A stretch of DNA of 64,000 nucleotides from Plantago ovata (Eukaryota; Streptophyta; Magnoliopsida; Lamiales; Plantaginaceae): the NCBI GenBank assembly GCA_028274465.1, contig CM051458.1:10865566-10929565 (forward strand). The letters run 5' to 3'. This document shows, piece after piece, positions 50,540 through 61,039 of this stretch (position 1 is the first letter of the stretch; every line of letters starts with the position of its first letter). The notes under the pieces are model-generated. The model saw only the letters and a list, made by a program, of their open reading frames with translations. It was not told where the DNA came from and ran no database searches. Made by a program: the position numbers and the translations under genes.

Positions 50540-51137
50540 CTATATGGCCGGCTCGTCGCCATTGTTGTTGAGTACACGATTCTCCTCTGCTTCCATCTCT
50601 GCCATCAATCTTGCCTGCTCCCTCCGCTTCTTAAATGCTTTCTTCATTTCCATCCTTGAGATCTTGCAACGGAGAGTAGCAATTTCCTTTCTCAAGCTCA
50701 CTTGGCCCCGGAAAAGAGTATTGAGGACTTCCTTGTAGCGCCAGTGGACTGGAGGGTCAGACCACTGGAAGAAGTCGCATCCTCCTTCCTTTTGTTTATA
50801 GAGAAAAGATACGGCAGCCGTACGTAGTTAGATGAAATCGAATTTGTAGACATCATTTTTTTCCCTTGTTTACATTGGTGGATGAGTACTTTACCTTGTA
50901 GTTCTTGCATTGGATGAAACGCCTTCCGGGGTTATCGTTGTCACGCCATTGCGAAGTGCAAACCGATGGATGTCCACATTTGCATAGGTCCTGGACAGGT
51001 TCCGGAGAATCCGGGCTAACGAGGATTACGGGACTTGAGAGAATAGGCAGGTCCGGTGGATTGGTAGATTTCTTCGGGTATCGGTGATAGTGGCTTGGTT
51101 TGGTTCGGATCGCACACGTTTGGGTTGTTGTTGTCAT
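50540..51137 (-). CDS. GRF-type zinc-finger protein, copy 1 (two exons, possible N-terminal frame problem)
   Basis: Exon 1 (50895-51137) ends with the GRF zinc finger LCKCGHPSVCTSQWRDNDNPGRRFIQC (CxC, NPGRRF, C). Exon 2 (50540-50788), after a GT-AG intron, gives GGCDFFQWSDPP, completing the finger with its last Cys, then a charged helical tail (RKEIATLRCKISRMEMKKAFKKRREQ). GRF fingers bind single-stranded nucleic acid in the better-known proteins; plant members like this resemble the uncharacterised At1g43920-type family. The finger frame starts at the ATG at 51137, but another ATG four bases upstream (51141, better context) opens a different frame with protein-like sequence (MDDNNNPNVCDPNQ...) that stops before the finger, so a one-base shift may separate the original N-terminus. 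A TATA box lies at 51198-51207. Confidence 0.75.
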
Positions 51138-51197
51138 CCATTGTATCTAGGTTTTGAGTTTGTTGGTTGTGGATCAGAACTGTGAGAAGTATAGAGC

Positions 51198-51207
51198 TAT
51201 ATATAGG
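51198..51207 (-). promoter_or_regulatory. TATA box of GRF gene copy 1
   Basis: On the minus strand CCTATATATAG, 60-70 bases upstream of the start codons. Copies 2 and 4 have near-identical elements at similar distance. Confidence 0.6.
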
Positions 51208-51718
51208 TTTGGCTAGGGCAAAAAAAAGGGAGGGGTGGATGAATGTTTTTGGCGCCAGTTTTTCCCACCAAAAGTGCCATTCATTATCCATTGTCTATGT
51301 AAGCATCCATCCATGTAGGTTGGGTTGTTTGATTTGATGGAGTACTGGCTGATGTAGTACAGTTTTCAAGTGGTCTTCTCATTTTGGGTATTTGGTAGAT
51401 AAAGTCAGTTTAGTAAACATATTAAGCTAGCGTTATACCATTAGTTTAGGTTTCGTAACACGTTAATTCTATCGACTCGAGGAACTCAATTTCCAAATTA
51501 GCGAGATCGTTAACTGAGGTTGCTTAAATTAATGGAGGCAGTAGCCTATAAGAGACTGTCTCATATAGGCCTAGTAGAAAGTCGTACATGGTTCGTTTAT
51601 GCATTATAACTTAACCGTCCCCCTTAAGGGAGGATATCAGTTCTACCTTCTTCGCGGGAAAGGAAAAAAAACAACGAAATCACAATTGCATTTATAAATA
51701 AAGTCCGATGAAGTTGGA

Positions 51719-52490
51719 CTACTTGTTGTACTTGGGGGCGATTTCACGGGCGTAAGCTGGTTTTGGGTTTCCTTCTGCTCCGAGATACTTCTCCCAATCC
51801 TTTGCATAGAGATCGGTGACGCGACGAGTAGATTCTTGAGAGATCGAAGTTGCAGATCCACTAGTGGCATATCGCTTCGAACTAGATCCATGTGATCCTG
51901 GCTCCCTCGGATCTGGGACAAAGGGCCACCAATACTTGTTGCGTTCGAAAGTCATATCCCCAAATATTGCCTCTATCTCATACCACATTGGATCCCCTCC
52001 GTTGTAGTACCATATAGCACGCTCGTCTTCCTATGTACGAAAAAAATGAAAGGAGTATTCTTTGTAAATATTTGACTTGTATATTAGTATGTACCAAAAA
52101 TTGAAATCGGTAACTTAAATTCATCACCTGAAGCACTTTGTCCCACACATCGTCTTTACCGATGAACTTGTTCTCGAAGGCACACCAAACTAGTGGAGTT
52201 GCTTTCCGCATCCATTCCAGGAGTGTGTGGCGCTGCCATAGATTGTTGATGGCCTTCGCAACATCCATAACAGTGTACCGCCTTTTGAACCTGTCGTTTA
52301 TCTTGTAGATGCAGGTGTTAACCCCGTACAAGATATCTTCTGGCCATTTCCAAAGGGGTTGTGGGCCTGCTGCCATACGCTCGAGTGAAATGGCTAGGAA
52401 TTCAACATGATCTTTCGGGACGAATAGGTCGTACCACTCATGATCTTGCAAACGAGTGGCAGCAAGCCTAGAAACATCGGAGGGGGACAT
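51719..52490 (-). CDS. Myb/SANT-like protein related to Harbinger accessory proteins, two exons
   Basis: Exons 52128-52490 and 51719-52030 are joined over a GT-AG intron, giving 224 residues. The domain part reads WKWPEDILYGVN....RFKRRYTVMDVAKAINNLWQRHTLL, then FIGKDDVWDKVLQ before the splice and EDERAIWYYNGGDPMWYEIEAIFGD after it. The latter is the C-terminal pattern of Myb_DNA-bind_3 domains (VW...L... then ...Y..l..IFG). The intron falls where it splits the Harbinger accessory gene at 61040-62299. The C-terminal tail is Ser-rich (SSSKRYATSGSATSIS). The function is probably DNA or protein binding. CCCTATAAATT at 52566-52576, about 80 bases upstream, serves as a TATA box. Domain assignment is by pattern only. 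Confidence 0.65.
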
Positions 52491-53082
52491 GCGTTATTGG
52501 TTTATATTTTTTGTATCAGGAAAGTAATAGGGTGGTATTGTTGAGTAATTGGATGAAAGCCAGGGCAATTTATAGGGTCTTTTTTCTATATGATAAGGTC
52601 ATGCTGCCTTAATGAAACTCAACCACCTCCTAGAATTGATGGTTGGGGAGCATCAATGATATGTATGTTATTGGGCAGAGAAATCGAACGGAAATGGATT
52701 TATTATAAACACGTAGGTTACGATTCCCCTTATTGTACATTCCATTACGTTGTGGTCATGTGTAATTTTTTTTTATTTGAGGGATCTAGTTTATATCCCA
52801 GTTTTTTCATTTTTTTATTTGGGAATGGATGAAACAAGTAGCGCTTACTGGACGAGCAAACCCCAACTGCATTTTCACTAATATGAAGGGTAAAAAGTTT
52901 CGAATTACATAGTGCCGAACAACATAGGGATCTTGTTCAACATATATTAAAAAGATAGGGAAAATTCAACTAACTTAGCCAGCCTCGCTTAGTGCGAGTT
53001 ACTAGTCGTACATTCTTTGCATTAATCATAAATTACGAGAATCGTAGAATCAGTAGGGGCTGCTGGTAGGCGTACAAGTCTA
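52491..53082. other. Intergenic spacer between SANT-like and GRF copy 2 genes
   Basis: Contains the SANT-like gene's promoter and A/T-rich DNA; no further gene. Confidence 0.4.
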
Positions 53083-53558
53083 TCACTTGGTGCCCGACGG
53101 CCCCGCCTCGTCCATTTTCATTTTGCCCAAGTCCGCCGCTAGGTCAGGGAGCCGATCATTCAATTCCATGCTGGCATAGTTGCTTTGAATGATCTGCTCC
53201 TCCAACTGGTGGACAAGGCCCCGGAGCTGGATCATTTCACGCCTCATTATGGTTTGTTCAATGAGGAGGTTTGCCATGCAGATGCGATAGTGCTCCGTCA
53301 GTGGAGGATCAATCCACTCTCGGTATTTGCAGCCGTCTTCAAGCTGCAATATTAAAACATATGAGACAAAAGTTGTTAGACAATGTAATCCAACTAATCG
53401 GGATGGCTCTTTTATATGAATTTTTAAATACTACTTTGAATATTAGATCCAACACACACCGCATAACGAGCACATTGTTGAATCCTCCGACCGGGAGTGG
53501 TTGGATGCCACATCGTGTACATGAAGAGCTCGTTGCCGCAGGTGTGTGGTGGAGGCAT
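53083..53558 (-). CDS. GRF-type zinc-finger protein, copy 2 (two exons)
   Basis: Exon 1 (53460-53558) encodes MPPPHTCGNELFMYTMWHPTTPGRRIQQCARYA. Exon 2 (53083-53343) begins LEDGCKYREWIDPPLTEHY and continues as an amphipathic coiled coil (LIEQTIMRREMIQLRGLVHQLEEQI) ending MDEAGPSGTK; 119 residues. The first Cys pair is reduced to HTC rather than CxC, but (T)PGRR..QC and C....W.DP are kept. A TATA box CCTATATATAGCC lies at 53632-53644, about 80 bases upstream. It is compact and open throughout, with a GT-AG intron in the same position as in the other three copies. Confidence 0.75.
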
Positions 53559-54200
53559 AGTTTCTTTGACGATCTGCCAAGTATAGTTGCAAATGTGAAT
53601 GGGATGGTGGTGACATGTTACATGTTGCATGGCTATATATAGGCCCAAACAAAAGTGGCACAACTTGGGTTGATACTAAGATGTGGCGCCAATTCCATCT
53701 CCATTTTCCCTCCATTACTGTTCACCATAACAAGTGAGATGTGTGTACTTGGTTGAGCCTGGAATAGACAGCCTAAGTCTATGAATGTACTACACAATAA
53801 TATATTGGGAAGATGGTATACAATGTGATGTGAGGCAATGGTCAGCCATAATGAAATGTGTAAAGATCTGGTCAAAATCATGTACTTAATACAAACCATC
53901 AAGTCTTCTTCATTACATGTGGTGGTTGGCCCCTAGTCTTTATTGTGTATGATTAATTCGCGGTTGGTGATACGACTACGGAACGACCTAGAGTGTATCG
54001 AACGATTATTAATCTAATATTCGTTATAACATACTGTCACAACACCAAAATGTGTTTAATAAGCACGGTTGTCCGAAAACATAAGTCGACCATGCTATAA
54101 AATACATTAATCGACCAGAATGCATGACATAGGATTTTTTTGTTTTTCCATTCGGTATCGATAACAGATCGTAAAAGTTATCGTCGTCTAAATATGACGC

Positions 54201-54668
54201 CTACTCCGGTATGTCATTTGATCCACTCACGGTATCATCAAATTCGCGCATTGCTTGAGCTTCTGCTGCCCACTCTAGCATACGGGCCCTCATATCAATC
54301 CTCTGCTGCCTCATTTCCTCCCTCGCCTCTGGGCCGATCTCTAGCATCCACAAATTCCAACGTAGTGTCTTCTCCATGTTCCGGAGTTCCTGCCTTTCCC
54401 GAACCAGTTTGTTGATGTAGTCAGCCGTCCGGCGTTGCGGCTGTGGATCGATCCACTCTTTATAGTCGCATCCTCCGGGGAGCTATGACATAAAAATCAA
54501 TAAGTTAGATAACAATTAGGCATAATCAAACAGTCGCAATGCATATGTGCCACCTTGAAGACTAACCTTGTACAGCAAACATTTCTCATATCGACGACCG
54601 GGGTTTTCGAGATCCCACTCGTAGTCGATTACCAACTCGGAACCGCAAGTGTGTTTGTTGGAATCCAT
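54201..54668 (-). CDS. GRF-type zinc-finger protein, copy 3 (two exons)
   Basis: Exon 1 (54567-54668): MDSNKHTCGSELVIDYEW then ENPGRRYEKCLLYK. Exon 2 (54201-54482): LPGGCDYKEWIDPQPQRRTADYINKL, then a long charged helix (RERQELRNMEKTLRW..., EAREEMRQQRIDMRARMLEW), ending SGSNDIPE; 127 residues. As in copy 2, the first finger Cys pair is HTC. The splice is GT-AG. A TATA-like element (TTATATAAGAC on the minus strand, 54732-54742) sits about 65-75 bases upstream of the ATG. Confidence 0.75.
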
Positions 54669-55241
54669 AAGTTCTGATGGTGATTCTGTAAAAGGGTGTG
54701 TGTTGCTGATGCTATTCCGGTCCACCCATGGTCTTATATAATGGAAGGCAGTATGCTTCCACCTACCGGAACTTATAATTTGGAGGGTACTTTTGGAGGG
54801 AACCTTCCCTCCAAAAAAAAATGAAAGAAACAAGGATGGCACAATGTTGAATTGGCTTTTTTAAAAACCATGTTTTGGTCCATTTATGTTAGCAACTGGA
54901 GTACTGGTGTGCACTTGTAGCCCATTAGAGCACGATCGACATGTTTGTCTCGGTATACCTAGTTTTAATCTCCGTACATTGTTGTCAATAAACCTAGTCT
55001 ATTAATAACGAAGCGATATCGTATTTCATTGCTCGTTTCCATAATATCTTAACATTATTCGAGAGTTTATTCATTCCATCTGATATTAGCCGAATTCATT
55101 ACTTGATAAGAACATTGTTACACATACGAATTAAAAATTGCCACTGGCATAGCAAAAGGAAATACTAGTTCCAGATTTAGTTTCGATACCGAAGAAACAA
55201 CATGAAGTCTAACTTAAACGATTTTAGGGCTGGAATGAAGC
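54669..55241. other. Spacer between GRF copies 3 and 4
   Basis: Promoter of copy 3 and anonymous intergenic DNA; no other coding signal. Confidence 0.4.
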
Positions 55242-55849
55242 CTAGGCCAAGAGGTAGCCATACATCATTGAAGTGATCACGGTTAGCATTACGATCATTA
55301 TGGTACGAAAGCCAGGACGGAATGTGCGCTTCTCTCCCTCTTCACCAAGAGCCGGTCCTATCGTAATTCCCGTAGTTGCTGTGACCGTCATCTCAACAAC
55401 CTCGCCCTCATCCTCGCTGTCTGACTGAGCATTGTTGAACGAGATGGCCACCGATTCCGACTCAGAATCCGAAGGAGGCTTCATAGCCAAGATGAAATCC
55501 TCCAAGGTCTGAATCTGCCTCTCCAAAGCTGCTATCTGTTCATTCATCTCGTCCATCCTTTGGCGGTAGTTATTGAATAGTGCCCTGTAGTAGTCGTCCA
55601 GTTCGGGGTCCACCCATTCCCAGAAAGGGCAGCCGTGATCCGTCTGTCGAAAATAGAAGAGATTAAGTTAGACGCTATGGTTACACAACGAAAACAAGTG
55701 TTAGTTTCGAATCCGTATGTAAACTTAGAATGGCTTACGTAAGCATTGGCGCACTTGGCAAACCTTCTTCCCGGATTGCGTTGAGTCATTGACACGTAGA
55801 TACGAGCTTCGTTGTTGCAAAGGCAAGTTCTGGTGGGGGGAGGATCCAT
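55242..55849 (-). CDS. GRF-type zinc-finger protein with C-terminal membrane anchor, copy 4 (two exons)
   Basis: Exon 1 (55739-55849, 37 codons): MDPPPTRTCLCNNEARIYVSM then NPGRRFAKCANAY, an intact GRF finger start. Exon 2 (55242-55643): TDHGCPFWEWVDPELDDYY, then a coiled coil (MDEMNEQIAALERQIQTLEDFI), an acidic/Ser stretch (SDSESES, SDSEDEGE), a basic patch and a final hydrophobic segment (TIMIVMLTVITSMMYGYLLA) at the very C-terminus; 170 residues. The end looks like a tail anchor, which would place the protein on an intracellular membrane with the finger in the cytosol. TATA box GCTATATATAAAC at about 55930-55942. The copy with the best-preserved finger in the cluster. Confidence 0.8.
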
Positions 55850-55930
55850 CTGTTAGTAGAGGACTTTTTCTTGGGTTTTTTTTCCTAAGTATGAGGAAAT
55901 GAGAGTGAGGTGAATGAATGTGGTTGTTGT

Positions 55931-55942
55931 GTTTATATATAG
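55931..55942 (-). promoter_or_regulatory. TATA box of GRF gene copy 4
   Basis: Minus-strand GCTATATATAAAC, about 85 bases upstream of the ATG at 55849. Confidence 0.6.
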
Positions 55943-55949
55943 CCCTAAC

Positions 55950-56837
55950 TCAAGTGACAATCTTACATGTTCATGCAAGTTTAGTGAGCTTATTTTAAGT
56001 AAGTAATGGCCTAAAATCGTTTAATACGTAGACATTGTATTTAAACTTCGGCTTCGTAGCTACGTTTGTTACGATATCGTAGCATCCATGTTTATCCGGA
56101 TTTAACATGTTTACGATTATTAAAAAAAGGAGTATAGTATAGTCATGACGACTAAAGTACTTAAAATGATCACGATACCAATATCACGAACTATTATAAG
56201 ATTTAATCCATTGTTAAGATTGTGGACTCGTTTAGTAGTGTTGACCGATATTTGACCAACATCATATGCATACCTTGGATGGTGACAAGTGGCACCCAAA
56301 TGTTGTAGAAGATGGAAGACTAGTGTACTATTTTCTTCAATTTATTAAGCTATGTGGAGTACACTAGTAGGCAAAATTGAGTACAAAATCCATCACATCA
56401 ATTATCAACATTATTTTTAAAACAACCTAATCCAACTTGCATGAGGATATATTTCATTCACGCGCGAAACTGTCCTGTGAGCATGCAAGTATACTGTGCT
56501 CATATTGGGTGAAAAGAAGAACAGAGCAATTAAGCATACTGCAATTTCACGAGCCCCAAAGATCATCATTCCCTCTAAGAATCTAAGTGAGATGACCTAT
56601 GTGCTATTACAAAAGGTTAGTTGCTCTGTCCTAGATATTTTTTGCCAAAATCTTATAAACATCAAACAGTGCAAATGGCAGTGGTACAACGGCCGTTTCA
56701 TCTTCTTTCCTCTGTTTAAGTCATATACTGTCACTTCCCAATAAAGCATCCATATAGGATTCTCTCCCACCCCACTACCTCTCATTAATCCTCCTCCAAC
56801 CACTCCTCTGTCACCGCATTTATAACGTAAAGCAAAA
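55950..56837. other. Intergenic spacer
   Basis: Separates minus-strand GRF copy 4 from the plus-strand gene at 56838; contains both upstream regions. No other gene recognised. Confidence 0.4.
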
Positions 56838-58869
56838 ATGGAGCTTCCAAGGTTGAACCGCTACCTCCTCAACCCCGGCGGCAACGGCACCGGACCGGGA
56901 ACTCCTTACCCAAAGCGGACTGGGCCGAAACTAGGGCCACGACAGGACAAGAGTAAGTTCCTAAATCCTACAACTGTTTATTGAATCCGTACTTAGCTTA
57001 ATCGTTCCGTTTTGCTCTTTACGAATTCGATTGTTGAAACGTTTTCTAATTCATCCTTTTGTGGTCGATTATGCTTACTTTGTAGGTAGATTTAGTATTG
57101 AATGTTAATCTATTAACATGAATTGTATCCCATTCCGTCAATGTGGTAGATGGAAATTAGATCTGCAAGTATTGGGTAATATTCATGTTGTTTGTGAAAG
57201 ATTGAGCATGATGGTGAAAGATTGAGTGTCTTGTTTAAATTGGGGGATTCTGCATGTACTAGCAGATTTATTGAAAGTAGACTTTGATTGAGGATGTGTT
57301 TATTTCAGTCAATAGGGCTCTGTTTCTAGCGACATAGAGCAAATGGGATGTGATATTTGTCTTCATGAGTTTGTCTGCAAAGATTTTGATCTTACTTTAA
57401 GAAAGTAGTACAGATGTATAGGGTATGCTCACTGTTGTTAAATGAATGCTTCATTTAAGTGGGGATGATAGCTCACTCTACTTGTTTATCTTACTGGCAT
57501 GTCCTCCTAGTACCATCTTAAATGCTTGCTTTCTGGTGCCATGAAATAGTTTGCTTGTCAATGTGGAGAGGATACGGATGAAGTGACTGGAAATGACCCC
57601 TTATTCATAGGGTTTACTTATTGTTGTGTAGGTTGGCTGTGATAGATTTGAATGTAGGATTTACTGTTGTTTACATCATACGTTGTGGCTTAGAAACAAG
57701 GAGATGTTGGCTTTCTTCTTCTTCATGATGTTCAATATGTCTGATCACTTGGTTAAGTTACATACTTGAGTCAAATCATGTAGTCTGTGCTATCCCAGCA
57801 TAGGTTGTACTCTGTTTTCTAAAATATGAACAGCATGTTAGTGCTTTGCCCCGTTTCATGTGAGTTAATTTGGATTAGAATGCTTATACTGAAAGTTGCT
57901 GCAAATGCATATACAAATATGTATGATTAAGTGTTGTGATATGGTGATTTGGTTAACGGATTTATAAACCAAAATCTCAAACAATTCATGTGAAGAATCT
58001 TTAGTAGACATGTAGATGCAATATTACTGACCGCATATAGAAACCATAATCTGATACAATTCTTGTGTTGTAAATATGCATCGGGTTTTAATCCATCAAC
58101 TATAACTGCTTTGAAATAACATATTGCCGCAGTCTTACCATCTAATGCAGGGATCCCGGACTACATGCGCACTATTGAGCTGAAGATTGGGGGCCGCTAG
58201 CACGGTCCAACGACCGGGGACTTGGAGTATCTGGGTGGCTGGACCCACTACATCCACAATGTGGACCCCGAGGACTTTCAGCTGTCGGAACTATGCCTGG
58301 CTATTGAGATGCTGTTGCTCGAGACGATACTGCCTTCGAGGTTCTGGTACCATGCTTACACTCACCCCGAGGCGAACCCCCCCGTTGGTTTGAGGCCATT
58401 AGACAGTTACTTCTCCATGGTTCAAATGTGGGAGAATTGTGACGCGCATAGCCGCTGGATTGTTCGTATTTACGGCCAGGATGCCGAGTACCGGACTTAT
58501 CCGGAGGGGAACAACATTAGGTCCGTGTACTACTCTCTGTCTGATCGGGTCCCTAGAGTTTCCAGAAACTTCAATGCTCACCATCACTACACCGAGGCAT
58601 CTGAGCTGCATGAGTTGCGTCTGCAACACGGGGCTAGAGAACTGGCCAGGAAGGAAGCCTTCGGTGAAACCTGGTACATCGACACCGCTAAGAAGCCCCG
58701 TGTTCCTCTACAGCAGGGTGACTTCTGGGACTTTGTGACCAGCGACAGCTACATGATGCCCCTGAACAATCCACTACCGGGTAAGTTTGAGGTGGTTGGG
58801 GTGTCCGAGGATGAGTTGGACAACACAACGGAGACACCTACTGTTCGGGTTAAGGTGGAGGCCGTGTAG
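56838..58869 (+). pseudogene. Unrecognised two-exon gene with an internal amber stop; possibly a diverged SANT-like relative
   Basis: Exon 1 (56838-56952) encodes MELPRLNRYLLNPGGNG...TPYPKRTGPK. A 1198-bp GT-AG intron follows. Exon 2 (58151-58869) continues IPDYMRTIELKIGGR and then meets TAG (58198-58200, codon 55), after which the same frame stays open for 223 codons (HGPTTGDLEYLGGWTHY... to VRVKVEAV). One base change from CAG would restore it. FQLSELCLAIEMLL, then DSYFSMVQMW and SRWIVRIYGQDAEY, loosely follow the layout of the SANT-like neighbours, and the late motif FWDFVTS is shared with the gene at 59500. No known family is claimed. Exon 2 is GC-rich compared with its intron, as expected of coding DNA. 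Confidence 0.55.
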
Positions 58870-59499
58870 GAGTATGTCTTTGTAAGTTGGTTCTCGTTTT
58901 ATGTTGTGTAATCGTTAAGACATTATTTTACATTTCTGCTTAAGCTTTTCGTTTTATGGTGTTTATCTTTTTGTGGATGAATGTACTCGAACGGTAAAAC
59001 CTGTACCCGTTATGAATTATGTGTGTGTGGGTCAATGTTGGTTTGCTTGCTGGAATGTTGGTTTATGAAATATTTGTATGTTTTACGTCTATATGTCCTT
59101 ATGATACCGTTTTTGAAATGTTGTACACTCGGAGATATCATAGGTAATGTAAACGAAACAGACTGTATAGTTGAAACGTTAGATACTTTTAACAACATTG
59201 TGAATGTTCTTTAATTCGATTGAACGGAGTCAATAAGTTCTGCCTGAAGGAACGAGCTCATTTGGTCAGTAGGCTATTTTCGTACATCGAACTACTAAAA
59301 TATAGAGACGACTTATGGCTAGGACCAGTAGTTGGTTGACATTCATTAATGAATATCTAGACCATGCAAACTGATACAATACTCTATAAATAGCTTACAA
59401 ATAGTAGTTCTCCTTCACATCATTCCAAACAACAAACAAGCTACTTTAAATATTCATCTAACAACAAACCCTCTACACAACCATAACACACACCCCACA
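58870..59499. other. Spacer with the promoter of the next gene
   Basis: ACTCTATAAATAGC at 59381-59394 is a consensus TATA element about 110 bases upstream of the ATG at 59500. No further gene. Confidence 0.5.
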
Positions 59500-60508
59500 A
59501 TGGAAGGAAAACCAAGCCCGTCCGCTATCCGAGCTCTTTCACTCTTGTTCTACAAGTCCACTTTCCCAAAAAGCCATGCTGAATACGTGGTCGATGCCCT
59601 TGCTGAACTTGCGCATGATCCCAAAACGTGGGACTGGCCAACGCATATTGACTTCGGTGTGACGATTGTGGTTTCCGCCCTGAAGTACAAGTTCAAGAAG
59701 ACCTATACCACCGCTCAGATCATGGATGCCCTCTATGACCTCCACCGCCGGCATGTCGTGACTCAGAGAATGCTTAACCACACTGAACTGAAATTCAACC
59801 CCGAACTCGGCAAGTTCGAAGGAAATGATGGACAGTGGGAGAAAGCTTTGAAGGCAAGTTCTTTCGTACGCTAATAACAATTCAACTAACCACGTACAAT
59901 ATGTTTATATGACAAACTAACTTTTCGATTGTTTTAAATGCAGTTAGATGATCGTTGCAGCTGGTACTTCTTGGTTGCCGACCCTCTCCTCCGTGAGCTG
60001 TCCTTGATCTTTGATGGACCTCTTGGAAAGTACGTCGAACAAGAGCTAGTGGTTGAAGACACCGTGGAATTGACGGAGGAAAGCCGTGAAAATTCCACCA
60101 ACATTCGAACTTGATAAGTTCCCGGCGCAAATGCCTAACTCCCCCGCCCCGTTAGCTTCCGGAGGAGCTGTGCTTGAAACTGACTATGCCATCAATGCTC
60201 GAGGTTCCGAGTTCGGTCGGATTGTTGGTATGGGTGGTCCCGGCTTGAACATTGGAATATCATCGCCGGATTCACCTTTGAAGATGCGTTTTTCCTCACC
60301 TACTCTGAGCTCTCCGGGCATTGAAATGGGAACTGAAGAGCAATGGATTGCAGCACGGAAGGCTAGTGCGGAGAAGAGTGCGGCTAAAAGAGAGATTGTT
60401 TGGGACTTTGTTACTTCCCCGGACGGTTCTTCGAGTGGCAGCACTCCACCGCACAAGGCGGAGTTTGTTCCCAAGCTTATTCGAAGGGTCATAAAGGAGG
60501 AAAAATGA
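59500..60508 (+). pseudogene. SANT-like gene with a GC-AG intron and a late frameshift
   Basis: Exon 1 (59500-59853, 118 codons) includes WDWPTHIDFGV....KFKKTYTTAQIMDALYDLHRRH and FEGNDGQWEKALK. The donor is AAG|GCAAGT, the consensus of the rare GC-AG class; the acceptor is at 59941-59943. Exon 2 (from 59944) starts LDDRCSWYFLVADPLLRELSLIF. This is the same domain and intron position as the gene at 51719-52490, confirming the splice. The frame stops at 60112-60114, but from about 60086 another frame runs 140 codons to 60508 (KIPPTFELDKFPAQ... IVWDFVTSPDG... IRRVIKEEK), so a one-base shift near 60080-60110 probably separates the halves. The intact first part could still make a 174-residue protein. 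Confidence 0.6.
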
Positions 60509-60621
60509 ATATCCAGATGTATTCCAAGATTAACTTCTTTCGCCACAAGAAATATGTTCCATTTCTAGTATGGATTAGTGTCGTTGTTGTCCTTATGGAC
60601 TTTGTCAGTTTCGTGATTTAG
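60505..60621 (+). other. Small membrane-segment open frame
   Basis: Right after the previous frame, an ATG at 60505 opens 38 codons: MNIQMYSKINFFRHKKYVPF followed by a hydrophobic stretch LVWISVVVVLMDFV. It overlaps the stop of the upstream frame (ATGA). It might be a lost C-terminal membrane anchor, comparable in kind to that of GRF copy 4, or chance. Confidence 0.25.
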
Positions 60622-61039
60622 TAGTTGTCTTTATTTCCCACGTGTAACAAAGTGAGAGAAGGAAGTTAATGGTACCCCTATATTTACCGTTTAATATTTG
60701 TCACCGACTAATCCAAAAATCAAGAAATGACGAACACATACAACTCCAATTCGAGGTCAATACACACACCACCGCGAATGCTTCAATAAATGTTGCAGAA
60801 TCCGGTTCACAAAATGTTAAGGTCTTTAACGATTACAACACGATTGAAATAGACGTAATTTAAAATAACTAATCCAAACACAGCGCCTCCATATTTTGGA
60901 GCAACATAGAGAGGGTAGAACAGGTCGAGGAAACACTTGCTCACCTGTTCAATAGCAAAACAGAATATGAACCTCCCAATGGCAGTCCAAACTACGATCA
61001 TTGACGACTTAGTAACCGACGCTGTGCTCCCCCGGCTGC
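60622..61039. other. Spacer between convergent genes
   Basis: No Harbinger-type terminal repeat could be found here. A minus frame of 80 codons (60807-61049) overlaps the end of the SANT-like gene and contains a hydrophobic segment (WTAIGRFIFCFAIEQ), but its status is unclear. Confidence 0.35.
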
